A stretch of 33,906 nucleotides of DNA from an uncultured Oscillibacter sp. (GCF_947654275.1 NZ_CANTJS010000034.1:1-33906), one strand, 5' to 3'; shown: positions 16,108 through 24,377, counted from the stretch's first letter. A program made the numbers and translations. The notes: generated from the sequence alone by a model not told the origin.

Positions 16108-16605
16108 ATGTTTCAAAAAGCAATCATAATTGGTTGTCCAGGGGCAGGAAAAAGCACATTTGCAAGAACACTGAGCGATAAGGCTCACTTGCCTTTATAT
16201 TATCTTGATATGTTATGGCACAAGCCTGACAGGACAACTGTTGACAGAAATATATTTGACGAGAAATTAAAAGAAATTGTTTTACAGGACAAATGGATTA
16301 TTGATGGAAATTATGGAAGAACACTTGAAATGCGTATTCAATCGTGTGAAACTATATTTTTACTGGACTTTCCGGCAGAGGAATGTTTGGCTGGAGCAGA
16401 ATCACGCATAGGCAGGCAACGTGTAGATATGCCATGGATCGAAACAGAATTTGATGAAGAATTCAGACAATGGATTATTGATTTTCCCAAAAATGAATTG
16501 CCAATTGTATATGAACTGCTTGATAGATATAAAAGCGAAAAAAACATTTATGTCTTTCACTCAAGAGCTGATATAGATGAATATTTATCAAAAATATTTA
16601 GTTAA
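16108..16605 (+). CDS. FlaR-like P-loop kinase (adenylate-kinase-related)
   Basis: A 165-residue P-loop protein of the group annotated as DNA topology modulation protein FlaR or adenylate-kinase-like. Walker A is GCPGAGKSTFA (residues 9-19). LPLYYLDMLWHKPD and DKWIIDGNYGRTLEMRI are hallmarks of this group, as is LLDFPAEECLAGAESRIGRQR (lid region). Its biochemical role is unclear; a nucleotide or nucleoside kinase activity is plausible. The start at 16108 has GGAGGA 9 bases upstream. Base composition is strikingly AT-rich, with AAA/ATT/GAA-type codons, against strongly GC-rich neighbours, so recent horizontal acquisition is likely. It has its own consensus promoter. Confidence 0.85.
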   Translation: MFQKAIIIGCPGAGKSTFARTLSDKAHLPLYYLDMLWHKPDRTTVDRNIFDEKLKEIVLQDKWIIDGNYGRTLEMRIQSCETIFLLDFPAEECLAGAESRIGRQRVDMPWIETEFDEEFRQWIIDFPKNELPIVYELLDRYKSEKNIYVFHSRADIDEYLSKIFS

Positions 16606-16940
16606 AAATCCGGATTTACTGAGCAGCCATCCACAAGTGGATGCTTGTCCGCTTTAGATAGTTTAAAAAATGGTTTAGCAAAGCCGCTTTCAGCAACACC
16701 AATCTGAAAAGGGAGGTTTTCCTGTTTTCGCGGGGCCCTGCCGGGCCGGTGATTCCCTGCGAAAGCAGATTTCGCATCAGTACAGGAGAAAGCGAAACGG
16801 GCAAAGTTTCCGGTTTGTTACCATTTGTTTTGCTTTTGTGGTTTCTTCCCGGCCGAAAACCGCCATACTGTTTTCAGAAAGCATTCCGCCGCGGCCGGAC
16901 ACGCAGGCCGGGCATCTGAACACAGAAAGGAAGTGCTCAC
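16606..16940. other. Intergenic region without a recognised gene
   Basis: No credible coding frame is seen. A short perfect inverted repeat, CATCCAC (16628-16634) and GTGGATG (16637-16643), lies soon after the kinase gene and could be part of a weak terminator. AT content falls back toward the window norm after about 16720. AAAGGAAG at about 16926 is the ribosome binding site of the next gene. No strong promoter for that gene was found. Confidence 0.5.
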
Positions 16941-18392
16941 ATGACGTTTTCAAAACGCCTGTCCCTCTTTGCTCTGGCATGTCTGCTGACCCTGACCGCC
17001 TGCGGCGGAACCTCCGCGCCCCCGGCGGAGGGCCCGGACATCCCCCCGTCTCCCCCTCCTGAGATCGCCGGTACCCCGGAGGAGGAAAACGTGACCCTCT
17101 ACGACCTCGGCGGGCTGAAAGCCGCCCTGCCCAACGAATATCTGGACCTGCTCCGGGTGGACACGGACTTCCCCGACGGGTCAGAGAGCTGGAAGCCCCT
17201 GATCTCCGTCTATGAGAAGGCCTCCTATGAGGCGGCGGAACAGGATTTCGGCGGCGGAGCCGGGTTCCTCTTCGGCTTTTTGTCCATGGACCAGGCGGCC
17301 CTTGAGCAGCACATCAACTACGACGGAGACCACGCCCGGGTCTTCGCCGCCGACGGAGAGCGGTACTACGCCCTCACCGGCCCCACAGACGTGCAGTTCT
17401 ACCGTCCCGGCGGAGAAATCGACATCGAGAGCGAGGACTGGAAGCTCTGGGAGAAGCTGAACGAGCTGGGCCCCCGGGTGCAGGCGGACTTTCTGGAGCG
17501 GAACGGCCTCCAGCCCTTCACCGTTCAGGACTTCCTGAGCCGGAGGGCGGAGGAAGAGGACTCCGTCTGCCTGCGGTACTATCCTTACTTTGTCAAGGAC
17601 GGCGACACCCGCATTTACTATCAGCTCCTTCTTCGCCAGCCCGCCCGGCAGGGCGAGGGCGGCATCTGGGCCGTGGACCGGTGGATAGACAAATCCGGCA
17701 GTCAATCCCTCTACTTCCCCGACAGCGGCAAGCCCGCCGCCGAGCATTACGCGGAGCTCCAGAAGCAATGCGACGCCGGGGAGCACCTGGAGCTGCTGGC
17801 CCCTGCGGGAGCGGCGGCGGCCTTTGTGACAGACTATTTCGGCCACGAGACCGTAGACGGCAGCTTCGAGGAAGTCCCCGAGGTGGACTATGGCTATGTG
17901 GAACGGAACGAGCGGCTCCATCGGATGGTCCTGGGCCTGATGTCCCGGCCAGAGGATGTGGACGGCATGGACCTGCTGAGCTGCGTGGGGGAAGCCACCG
18001 CCGACAACTGGGGCGTTCTGGGCCGCTGGATGTACGGCTCCGACTGGTTCGCCCCCCTGATGGAGGCTCTGGCGGAGGCCGCCGTGGGAGAGGACCAGCA
18101 GCGGCGGGACTCCATGGTCATCTCCTGCTTCCTGGCCACGGGAGACGCCCAAGCGGACTTCCGCACCCCCCTGTCCGCCATTCTCAAAGCCCAGTTCGAC
18201 GCAGATTCCCAGGCATTTCTGGCGGCGCTCCGGGAATTCTCCGAGGCGGAGCAAATCCTGATCGAGGACGCCGCCGGGTTCTCCACCCATCTCCTTGGCG
18301 CTGTAGTCCCCGACGGCCTCACCGGCGCCATGTCGCCTCCGGATACGCCGGAGTATGTGTGTGCGCTCCCGGAAGCTCCTGAAATTTTCTGA
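16941..18392 (+). CDS. Large putative lipoprotein
   Basis: A 483-residue protein with a type II signal peptide: basic MTFSKR, a hydrophobic core LSLFALACLLTL and lipobox LTAC with Cys21. A Pro-rich spacer (about 25-45) follows, then a long acidic, mostly helical and beta-mixed ectodomain with no motif I recognise. It would be anchored to the outer face of the membrane. AAAGGAAG precedes the ATG. It appears monocistronic and is followed by a perfect 12 bp hairpin. Base composition is typical of the neighbourhood, in contrast to the kinase gene just before it. A role in cell-envelope stress or nutrient sensing cannot be judged. Confidence 0.85.
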   Translation: MTFSKRLSLFALACLLTLTACGGTSAPPAEGPDIPPSPPPEIAGTPEEENVTLYDLGGLKAALPNEYLDLLRVDTDFPDGSESWKPLISVYEKASYEAAEQDFGGGAGFLFGFLSMDQAALEQHINYDGDHARVFAADGERYYALTGPTDVQFYRPGGEIDIESEDWKLWEKLNELGPRVQADFLERNGLQPFTVQDFLSRRAEEEDSVCLRYYPYFVKDGDTRIYYQLLLRQPARQGEGGIWAVDRWIDKSGSQSLYFPDSGKPAAEHYAELQKQCDAGEHLELLAPAGAAAAFVTDYFGHETVDGSFEEVPEVDYGYVERNERLHRMVLGLMSRPEDVDGMDLLSCVGEATADNWGVLGRWMYGSDWFAPLMEALAEAAVGEDQQRRDSMVISCFLATGDAQADFRTPLSAILKAQFDADSQAFLAALREFSEAEQILIEDAAGFSTHLLGAVVPDGLTGAMSPPDTPEYVCALPEAPEIF

Positions 18393-18399
18393 CACACGG

Positions 18400-18431
18400 G
18401 CCGGCCCCTGCTGGAATTTGCAGGGGCCGGC
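18400..18431 (+). terminator. Hairpin after lipoprotein gene
   Basis: GCCGGCCCCTGC (18400-18411) and GCAGGGGCCGGC (18420-18431) form a perfect 12 bp stem with an 8-base loop. The following TATGTTTG is a poor U-tract, but the stem is very stable and lies just past the stop codon. Confidence 0.7.
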
Positions 18432-18469
18432 TATGTTTGAAAATTGCCGTAAGAACCGTCCTCAAACAT

Positions 18470-18498
18470 TTGCGCTTTTCCAAAATCTGTGCTATGCT
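18470..18498 (+). promoter_or_regulatory. Promoter of the SMI1/KNR4-like gene
   Basis: TTGCGC (18470-18475) and TATGCT (18493-18498) are 17 bases apart. The inferred leader is about 30 bases long and carries GAGGTGAT at 18521-18528 before the ATG at 18535. Confidence 0.5.
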
Positions 18499-18534
18499 GT
18501 TTCCATATTCGACATTGCACGAGGTGATCTCTCT

Positions 18535-19989
18535 ATGGCCGTTCAATACGATCCGCCTCTTTCCGCTCTGATGGACTTTTTCTGCGAGGGAGAACATCAG
18601 GGCTTTCCAGAGGGCGGCATCCAGGAAGCGGAGACTCGTCTGGGCGTGAAGCTGCCCCCGGTCTACCGGGACTTCCTGTGTTCTTACGGCAAGGACCCCG
18701 TCTGTGCCTGCGTCCGTCAGGTCCCGGAGCCGAAGGCCATCCGTTCCTCCTTTGAGCTGCTGGAATCTGCACTGGAGGCCCGGTCCCCGGACCGGGAGGA
18801 CGAGGACGGCGGGACCTCCCTTTCTCAGCTCCGGCGGCTGCCCCGGGAGCGCTGGGGGGAGCTGGCGGAAAACCACGTCCTCCTCTGGCGGAAAGAAGCG
18901 CCGGGAGGCTGGTCCGCCGGATACCGCCTCCGGGACCTGCTGGAGGGCGTGCCGGACCCGCCGGTTTACGGCTGCCGCGAGGAGGTCTGCGTCACCTGTG
19001 AGAAGTGGGCGGACCATCTGGAGGATTTTTTGCGGATGATGCTGTTTCAGGAGGGCTGCGGCTGGCACGGCAGGCGGCGCTATGCCTGGGAGACCAATAT
19101 TCAAACGGAGCTCTCCGCCGCTGGGGCCGACTGGCTGACCCTGCGGGCCCGGAGCCGCCCCCTGGCGCAAAAAGAATCCGGCTGGCTGGGCGCCTGCCTC
19201 AGCGGCGACGGAGAAACCCTGTACTTTTATCATCTCGGCTCCAAAGGCGGGCAGGATCTCCGCATCATCCAGCGCCGCGCCCGGCCGGAGCCCCCTCAGG
19301 ACCCCGCCAAACGGAACCGCAGCGACCCCATCCAGCGGGAAAGCCGTCTGCCCGCCCCCCGGGTTTATAAGCCCTCCGGTCAGGGCCCCTACCGGCTGGC
19401 CCTGCTGGCCCACCAGAAAAAGGACCTGGGCATGGAGCAGCCCAGGCCTGAGGCGGGCATCCCCCTCCATCCCTTCATCGCCCTGCTGGTTCAGGAGGCC
19501 TTCAACCGCCAGCCCGCCACCGCCTATGACTGGGGAAAGGACCTGGGCCGGCTGAAAAGCCTGAAGCTGGAACTGCGCTACGGCACCCGGCGGGCCATCG
19601 AAGGGGACCTGGCCTACATCTACCCGCCGGGGGAACACTTTCCGCCACCGCCCTATTACTTCGATCTCGAGGACTGGTCCATCGTGGAGAAAATGACCGC
19701 GCTGCGGTCTGTGCTGGTGGAGCGCATCCTGATTGAGGACGCCGCCTTCTGGTCCGCCCTGAAGAAGCTGCCCAACCTGAAAAGCCTCACCGTCTCCGCC
19801 ACGCAGGTGCAGGACTTCTCCTTTTTGAGCGGATGCAGACAGCTGACCCGCCTCAGCCTCTACAACACCAACTTCTCCGACTGCCGCCTGCTGCTGGAGC
19901 TGCCCAAGCTCCAGGAGGCGGACCTCCGTTTCTGCCCTCTGGAGCATACCGAGGTCCTGGAACAGCTCGCCTGCAAGGTGACCCGGTAA
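18535..19989 (+). CDS. SMI1/KNR4 (SUKH) domain protein with leucine-rich C-terminus
   Basis: A 484-residue soluble protein. The N-terminal segment at about residues 29-53 (EAETRLGVKLPPVYRDFLCSYGKD) is the signature of the SMI1/KNR4 or SUKH domain, and DHLEDFLRMMLFQEG (about 160-175) is its usual late part. The middle (about 190-360) is unassigned. The C-terminus (about 370-475) has leucine-rich-repeat-like periodicity: LPNLKSLTVSATQVQDFSFLSG, CRQLTRLSLYNTNFSD, LPKLQEADLRFC. In bacteria SUKH proteins are widespread immunity proteins against contact-dependent toxins, but many have other roles. The start at ATG 18535 follows GAGGTGAT and a promoter; an upstream in-frame extension runs through the preceding terminator and is rejected. 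Confidence 0.8.
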   Translation: MAVQYDPPLSALMDFFCEGEHQGFPEGGIQEAETRLGVKLPPVYRDFLCSYGKDPVCACVRQVPEPKAIRSSFELLESALEARSPDREDEDGGTSLSQLRRLPRERWGELAENHVLLWRKEAPGGWSAGYRLRDLLEGVPDPPVYGCREEVCVTCEKWADHLEDFLRMMLFQEGCGWHGRRRYAWETNIQTELSAAGADWLTLRARSRPLAQKESGWLGACLSGDGETLYFYHLGSKGGQDLRIIQRRARPEPPQDPAKRNRSDPIQRESRLPAPRVYKPSGQGPYRLALLAHQKKDLGMEQPRPEAGIPLHPFIALLVQEAFNRQPATAYDWGKDLGRLKSLKLELRYGTRRAIEGDLAYIYPPGEHFPPPPYYFDLEDWSIVEKMTALRSVLVERILIEDAAFWSALKKLPNLKSLTVSATQVQDFSFLSGCRQLTRLSLYNTNFSDCRLLLELPKLQEADLRFCPLEHTEVLEQLACKVTR

Positions 19990-20002
19990 AACCAGCCGCC
20001 CC

Positions 20003-20038
20003 AAAATCCCCTTCCCTCTTCGGGAAGGGGATTTTTTT
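20003..20038 (+). terminator. Intrinsic terminator
   Basis: AAAATCCCCTTCCC (20003-20016) pairs perfectly with GGGAAGGGGATTTT (20022-20035) over a 5-base loop, followed by a T7 run. It ends the SMI1/KNR4-like gene. Confidence 0.95.
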
Positions 20039-20101
20039 GCTCCGGTTCCGGCGGCTGCCTCACTGCTCCGGAAAACCCCGTCTCGATGGGTCTGTACATT
20101 T

Positions 20102-20207
20102 TTGACATAATTTGTCGAAGTTTCCGGAAATTTCAGCGGGTTTATGTTCTTTACAAAAAATTAACTGCCATATCTATTTACATTTTCAAGTTGTCAGTGT
20201 ATACTGA
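20102..20207 (+). promoter_or_regulatory. Promoter and candidate operator of the busR-opu operon
   Basis: TTTACA (20177-20182) and TATACT (20200-20205) are 17 bases apart, a good sigma-A promoter. An inverted repeat TCAGT-GTAT-ACTGA (20194-20207) covers the -10. A second one, GACA-TAATT-TGTC (20104-20116), lies about 90 bases upstream. Either could be the binding site of the GntR/RCK_C regulator encoded by the first gene. The promoter is seen in sequence; assignment of an operator is inference. Confidence 0.55.
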
Positions 20208-20280
20208 TGCTAACGCCGGCAGGCAGCACGCCGCCGGTCCCCTGTATCCGCCCCCCCTGGGGCGGGGTTTGGAGGCTGCT

Positions 20281-20910
20281 ATGGGTCAGACCGTCGTCCC
20301 CTCACAATACCTTCAGATCGCGCTGGATCTGGCGGGCCGGGTGGCCCGGGGCGAGCTGCCGGAGGGCAGCCGCATCTATGGCCGGTCCGTCATGGCCTCG
20401 GAATACAATGTGTCGCCGGAAACCGTCCGCCGGGCCCTGCGGCTCCTGGCGGACATGAAGGTCATTGATGTAAAGCCACAGAGCGGCGCTGTAGTGCTCT
20501 CCGCCGACAGCGCCCGGCGCTACATCGCCAACTTCCAGGAGAGCGCCGACGTCCGCAGTCTCCGCCGGCAGCTGAAGGAGCTGCTGGCGGAGGAGGAGGT
20601 TCTTCACGGCCGGGTTATGGACACCATTTCCGCCCTGATGAAGAGCCCCTTCGCCTCCGCGCACCAGCCCTTTCCCAATTACGAGGTCCCGGTGCCGCCA
20701 AGCTCCCCCCTGCTGGGCCGGAGCATTGGCGAGCTGAAATTCTGGCAGTCCACCGGCGCCACCATCGTGGCCATCCGGCGGGGCCAGACCGTCCTGCTCT
20801 CCCCCGGTCCCTATGCCCAGCTCTACGCCGGGGATACCATCGTCCTGGTGGGCAGTCCCGCCGCCGCGGAGGCCGCCCATAACCTGATCGCGTCAAAGGA
20901 GGTCTTATGA
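20281..20910 (+). CDS. busR: BusR-like GntR/RCK_C cyclic-di-AMP-type regulator
   Basis: A 209-residue regulator. Residues about 8-75 form a GntR winged helix (YGRSVMASEYNVSPETVRRALRLLADMKVIDVK). Residues about 88-122 are a helical linker, and residues about 135-205 are an RCK_C/TrkA_C domain (GRSIGELKFWQSTGATIVAIRRG, YAGDTIVLVGS). This exact architecture is that of BusR, which in Lactococcus and Streptococcus binds cyclic-di-AMP and represses the betaine transporter BusAB. Here it is the first gene before an Opu-type osmoprotectant transporter, overlapping it as ATGA, which strongly supports the assignment. GGAGG lies close before the ATG. Ligand binding is inferred from family, not from visible residues. 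Confidence 0.85.
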   Translation: MGQTVVPSQYLQIALDLAGRVARGELPEGSRIYGRSVMASEYNVSPETVRRALRLLADMKVIDVKPQSGAVVLSADSARRYIANFQESADVRSLRRQLKELLAEEEVLHGRVMDTISALMKSPFASAHQPFPNYEVPVPPSSPLLGRSIGELKFWQSTGATIVAIRRGQTVLLSPGPYAQLYAGDTIVLVGSPAAAEAAHNLIASKEVL

Positions 20911-22019
20911 TCCAATTCGAACACGTCTGCAAAAGCTACGGAAAAACACCCATTCTGAAGGACCTGAGCTTTACCATCCCCGACGGGCAGTTTGTGGTCC
21001 TGATCGGCCCCTCGGGCTGCGGCAAAACCACCACCCTGAAAACCATCAACCGCCTGATCGAGCCGGATTCCGGCGTCATCTCCATTGACGGACAGGACAT
21101 CCGTTCCACCGACAAGGTGACTCTGCGGCGGCACATCGGCTATGTCATCCAGCAGATCGGCCTGTTCCCCAACATGACCGTGGCCCAGAATATCTGCGTG
21201 GTGCCCAGGCTGCTGAAATACGACAAGGCCCAATGCGCCGCCATTGTCCCCGAGCTCCTGAAAATGGTGGGCATGGAGCAGTACGCGGACAAATATCCCT
21301 CGGAGCTCTCCGGCGGCCAGCAGCAGCGCATCGGCGTGCTCCGGGCCCTGGCGGCCTCGCCGCCCATCGTTCTGATGGACGAACCCTTCGGGGCCCTGGA
21401 CCCCATGACCCGGGAGGTCCTGCAGGACGAGGTGAAAAATCTTCAGCAGAAGCTGAACAAAACCATCGTGTTCGTCACCCACGATATGGGCGAGGCCCTG
21501 AAGCTGGCGGATATCATCATCTTTATGGAGGCGGGCCGCATCGTGCAGATGGCCTCCCCCGAAGAGATGCTGGAGCATCCCGCCAGCGGCCTGGTCCGAA
21601 GCTTCCTGGGCAAGCACGGGCCGGAGAACCCGCCGCCCTCCACGGTGGAATCCTTCATGCGCACCAACGTGCTCAGCGTGAAGAAAAACCGGGGCGTTCT
21701 GGAGTGCGCCGAGCGGATGGCCCGGGGAAGCGTGGACACGCTGCTGGTAACGGACCAGGACAAGCGCTATCTGGGCGTGGTCTCCATCGGTGATATCCGC
21801 CACTGGGGCCAGGGGCTCCAGAGCATCGAGCCCCTGATCCGTCAGAGCGCCCGGACCGCCCGTGTGGGCGACGAGGCCAGGGAGTGCTTTGACTATCTGC
21901 TGGACTCCGGCGCGCCCTACGTAGTAGTCCTCAATGAGGACGACACCATCGCCGGCATCGTCACAAAGACCAGCGTGGCCCGCTCTGTGGCCTCCAGCCT
22001 GTGGGGGAACGGGGAATGA
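20907..22019 (+). CDS. opuCA: Osmoprotectant ABC transporter ATPase with CBS domains (OpuCA-like)
   Basis: A 370-residue ATPase of the ProV/OpuCA type, powering uptake of glycine betaine, carnitine, choline or related compounds. Walker A is GPSGCGKTTTLK, the signature LSGGQQQRIGVLRAL and Walker B IVLMDEPFGALD, all within residues 1 to about 240. The C-terminal part (about 250-365) holds a CBS pair, with MRTNVLSVKKNRGVLECAE and LGVVSIGDIRHW in the first and YVVVLNEDDTIAGIVTKTSVA in the second. CBS domains of staphylococcal OpuCA bind cyclic-di-AMP, so activity control is plausible here. It overlaps the upstream regulator gene and the downstream permease gene by four bases each. Confidence 0.92.
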   Translation: MIQFEHVCKSYGKTPILKDLSFTIPDGQFVVLIGPSGCGKTTTLKTINRLIEPDSGVISIDGQDIRSTDKVTLRRHIGYVIQQIGLFPNMTVAQNICVVPRLLKYDKAQCAAIVPELLKMVGMEQYADKYPSELSGGQQQRIGVLRALAASPPIVLMDEPFGALDPMTREVLQDEVKNLQQKLNKTIVFVTHDMGEALKLADIIIFMEAGRIVQMASPEEMLEHPASGLVRSFLGKHGPENPPPSTVESFMRTNVLSVKKNRGVLECAERMARGSVDTLLVTDQDKRYLGVVSIGDIRHWGQGLQSIEPLIRQSARTARVGDEARECFDYLLDSGAPYVVVLNEDDTIAGIVTKTSVARSVASSLWGNGE

Positions 22020-22657
22020 GGATGCTGTTTGATACATACGGCGCCTTGCTGGTCAAGGCCATTGCCGTCCATACCGGCTATGTGCTGGTGTCCGTGGCCG
22101 TGGGTTTCCTGCTGGGACTGGCCCTGGGCATCCTCCTGTCCCGGGTTCCCAGATGGTCCGGCGTCATTCTGCCGGTGGTGTCCATTTTCCAGACCATCCC
22201 CGGCCTGGTGTTCATCGGCCTGCTGTTCCTGGTGCTGGGCATGACGCCTGCCACGGTCATCACCGCCCTGTCCATCTACGCCATGTTTCCGGTGCTGAAG
22301 AACACCTATACCGGCATTCTGGGGGTGGAACGGAAATACATCGAGGCCGCTAAGGGCTGCGGCATGTCCCGTCTCCAAGCCCTGACCAAGGTGGAGCTGC
22401 CTCTGGCCATGCCCACCATTGTGGCGGGGCTGCGGATGTCCGCCGTCTATACGGTTTCCTGGGCGGTGCTGGCCGCCATGATCGGCCAGGGAGGCCTGGG
22501 GGACTTCGTATACCAGGGCACCAACTCCAACAACAACACCCTCATCCTCCTGGGGGCCATTCCGGCGGCCCTTCTGGCCATTGCCATCGGGGCGCTGATT
22601 GACCTGCTGCAAAAGCGGGTGACGCCCCGGGGCCTGCGGAAGGAGGTGGGCAAATGA
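22016..22657 (+). CDS. opuCB: Osmoprotectant ABC transporter permease (OpuCB-like)
   Basis: A 213-residue permease with about five or six membrane helices and the ABC permease EAA-like loop (IEAAKGCGMSRLQALTKVELPLAMP), where it contacts the ATPase. The conserved IFQTIPGLVFIGLLFLVLG segment and the QGGLGDFVYQG tail are typical of OpuCB/ProW-type subunits. The start at ATG 22016 overlaps the ATPase stop as ATGA. The next gene overlaps its stop the same way, so all four genes of the operon are translationally coupled. Confidence 0.92.
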   Translation: MRMLFDTYGALLVKAIAVHTGYVLVSVAVGFLLGLALGILLSRVPRWSGVILPVVSIFQTIPGLVFIGLLFLVLGMTPATVITALSIYAMFPVLKNTYTGILGVERKYIEAAKGCGMSRLQALTKVELPLAMPTIVAGLRMSAVYTVSWAVLAAMIGQGGLGDFVYQGTNSNNNTLILLGAIPAALLAIAIGALIDLLQKRVTPRGLRKEVGK

Positions 22658-24156
22658 CCTGGGCTCTTGTTCTTGAGCACCTCTTCATTGTTCTGGCCGC
22701 CAGCATCCTGTCCATCACCATAGGCCTGCCCCTGGGCATTTGGGCCTATGCCTGCCCCAGGATCCGGGGGCTGATTCTCCGGGTGGTGGATATTCTGCAA
22801 ACCATTCCGGCCCTGGCCCTGCTGGGCATCATCATGGTGCTGCTGGACCCCGGCAAGCTCACCGTAGTCACCGGCATCACCCTCTACTCCCTCCTTCCCA
22901 TTGTGCGGAACACCTGTCTGGGACTCCAGCAGGTGGACCCGGGCGTGAAGGAGGCCGCCCGGGGCATGGGCATGAGCAAAACCTACCGGACGCTGCTGGT
23001 GGAATTTCCCCTGGCCTTCCCCACGGTGTTCACCGGTATCCGCATCGCCGTGGTCAACGCCATCGGCACGGCGGTCTTCGCCGCCTTCGTAGGCGGCGGC
23101 GGCCTGGGCAGCATCATCAACCGGGGCATCCGGGTTCAGGATACCCGGATGATTCTCACCGCCACCGGAGCCCTGATGGTGATTTCCGTGGCCCTGGACC
23201 TGCTGATGGGCTGGTTCGAGGGAAGCATCCAACGGAACCGGGGCGGCTCCCGGACCCTGCTGGCGCCCCTGGGGGCCATTCTGGCGGCCTTCCTCCTGCT
23301 GCTGCCCTACGGTCTCAGCTCCGCCGGTGAGGGAGAATTGCTCCTGTACGACGGAGACTACAGCGAAACCCAGATCATGCACCAGATGGCAAAGCTCCTG
23401 ATTGAGGACCAGACGGATTACACCGTCACCATTCAGGATCAGATGTCCCAGGTGAACAACTTCAAGGCCCTGATCGGGGACAGCCACACCTGCGACCTGA
23501 TGATCTCCTACGACGGGACCCTGCTGACCACCTTTCTCCAGAAGGACCCCACCGACGCGCCGGAGGGAACGTCCATTTACGACTTCGCCAACGAGCTGGC
23601 CAGGGAGACCCACGGCCTTGTCATGCTGGAGCAGCTGGGCTTTGACAACACCTATGCCATCGCTGTCACACAGGACACGGCGGAGCGATACGGCCCCAGA
23701 ACCGTCAGCGACCTGATCCCCCTTGCGGGGGACCTGGTCTTCGGCGCGGAACACGAGTTCTTCACCCAGGAGGGCAGCATGAAATTCGGACCCTTCACGG
23801 AGTTTTACGGTCTGAAATTCAAGGATTCCATGTCCGTGGACGTGAGCCTGAAATACGCCGCCGCCGAAAAGGGCAGCTTTGACGTCACCGAGGTCTACGC
23901 CACCGACGGCCTGAACCGCAAGGCGGGCCTGACGGTGCTGGAGGACGACCTGAATTTCTTCCCCGACTACAATGGGGCCTTCCTTCTGCGGGAGGACACC
24001 CTGGAGCGCTTCCCCGGCGTGGACGACGTCCTGAACCGGCTGGCGGGACAGATTGCCAACGACGACATGGTGGAAATGACCTACCAGGTGGACGTGGAGA
24101 AGCGGACCGTTGAGGATGTGGCCCGGGAATTCCTTCAGACCCGGGGGCTTTTGTAA
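22654..24156 (+). CDS. Fused permease and substrate-binding protein of osmoprotectant transporter
   Basis: A 500-residue fusion. Residues 1 to about 205 are a second permease (ILQTIPALALLGIIMVLL, KEAARGMGMSKTYRTLLVEFPLAFP, GGGGLGSIINRG). A membrane helix at about 208-228 leads into a substrate-binding domain (about 230-500) of the OpuAC/OpuCC type, with YDGDYSETQIMHQMAKLL, DLMISYDGTLLTTFL and YNGAFLLREDTLERFPG. The binding domain would face outward, tethered to the permease. Such fusions are known for EgtU and for some betaine/choline transporters. Two different permease genes beside one ATPase suggest a heterodimeric channel. The substrate (betaine, choline, carnitine or ergothioneine) is not decided. 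Confidence 0.9.
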   Translation: MTWALVLEHLFIVLAASILSITIGLPLGIWAYACPRIRGLILRVVDILQTIPALALLGIIMVLLDPGKLTVVTGITLYSLLPIVRNTCLGLQQVDPGVKEAARGMGMSKTYRTLLVEFPLAFPTVFTGIRIAVVNAIGTAVFAAFVGGGGLGSIINRGIRVQDTRMILTATGALMVISVALDLLMGWFEGSIQRNRGGSRTLLAPLGAILAAFLLLLPYGLSSAGEGELLLYDGDYSETQIMHQMAKLLIEDQTDYTVTIQDQMSQVNNFKALIGDSHTCDLMISYDGTLLTTFLQKDPTDAPEGTSIYDFANELARETHGLVMLEQLGFDNTYAIAVTQDTAERYGPRTVSDLIPLAGDLVFGAEHEFFTQEGSMKFGPFTEFYGLKFKDSMSVDVSLKYAAAEKGSFDVTEVYATDGLNRKAGLTVLEDDLNFFPDYNGAFLLREDTLERFPGVDDVLNRLAGQIANDDMVEMTYQVDVEKRTVEDVAREFLQTRGLL

Positions 24157-24188
24157 CCCCGTCCATCCGCGTTTTCGCATCCGGAATC

Positions 24189-24236
24189 CAGAGAGTGAGG
24201 AATCCGTCCGGGCCGCCGGGCGTTCCTCACTCTCTG
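24189..24236 (+). terminator. Hairpin after the opu operon
   Basis: CAGAGAGTGAGGAA (24189-24202) and its exact complement TTCCTCACTCTCTG (24223-24236) form a 14 bp stem around a GC-rich 20-base loop. The tail CTTT is short. It separates the opu operon from the sigma-factor gene. The stem sequence is similar in flavour to the heptamer arrays (GAGAGTGAGGA) and may be a related relic. Confidence 0.65.
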
Positions 24237-24317
24237 CTTTCCGCCGGAGATTTGGAGCCGCCGCCTCCGGCAAGTTCGCCCGTTCCCAATATGCAACTCC
24301 CGATTTTTCAATTTCCG

Positions 24318-24345
24318 CGAAACCTTTTCCTCTGTTTGCCGTCTA
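24318..24345 (+). promoter_or_regulatory. Candidate ECF-type self-promoter
   Basis: CGAAAC (24318-24323) and CGTCTA (24340-24345) are 16 bases apart, close to the TGAAAC-N16-CGTA pattern of Bacillus ECF sigma factors such as SigW. It sits about 33 bases before the sigma gene's ATG, where autoregulation is expected. Confidence 0.5.
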
Positions 24346-24377
24346 TGCCTGTAGAGAAACGAAAGGAGGTCCTGCCC

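Noticed and set aside
16616..16804. Possible 62-aa protein on the minus strand after the FlaR-like gene
   Set aside because: No credible start signal and no recognisable composition or motif.
18355..18534. Upstream extension of the SMI1/KNR4-like protein
   Set aside because: It would translate through a terminator hairpin and a promoter; the ATG at 18535 has the proper ribosome binding site.
22447..24273. Very long open frame on the minus strand, opposite the opu permease genes
   Set aside because: It is antisense to clear transporter genes and its composition (His, Gly, Val, Gln rich) is the usual shadow of GC-rich codons; no family motif is seen.
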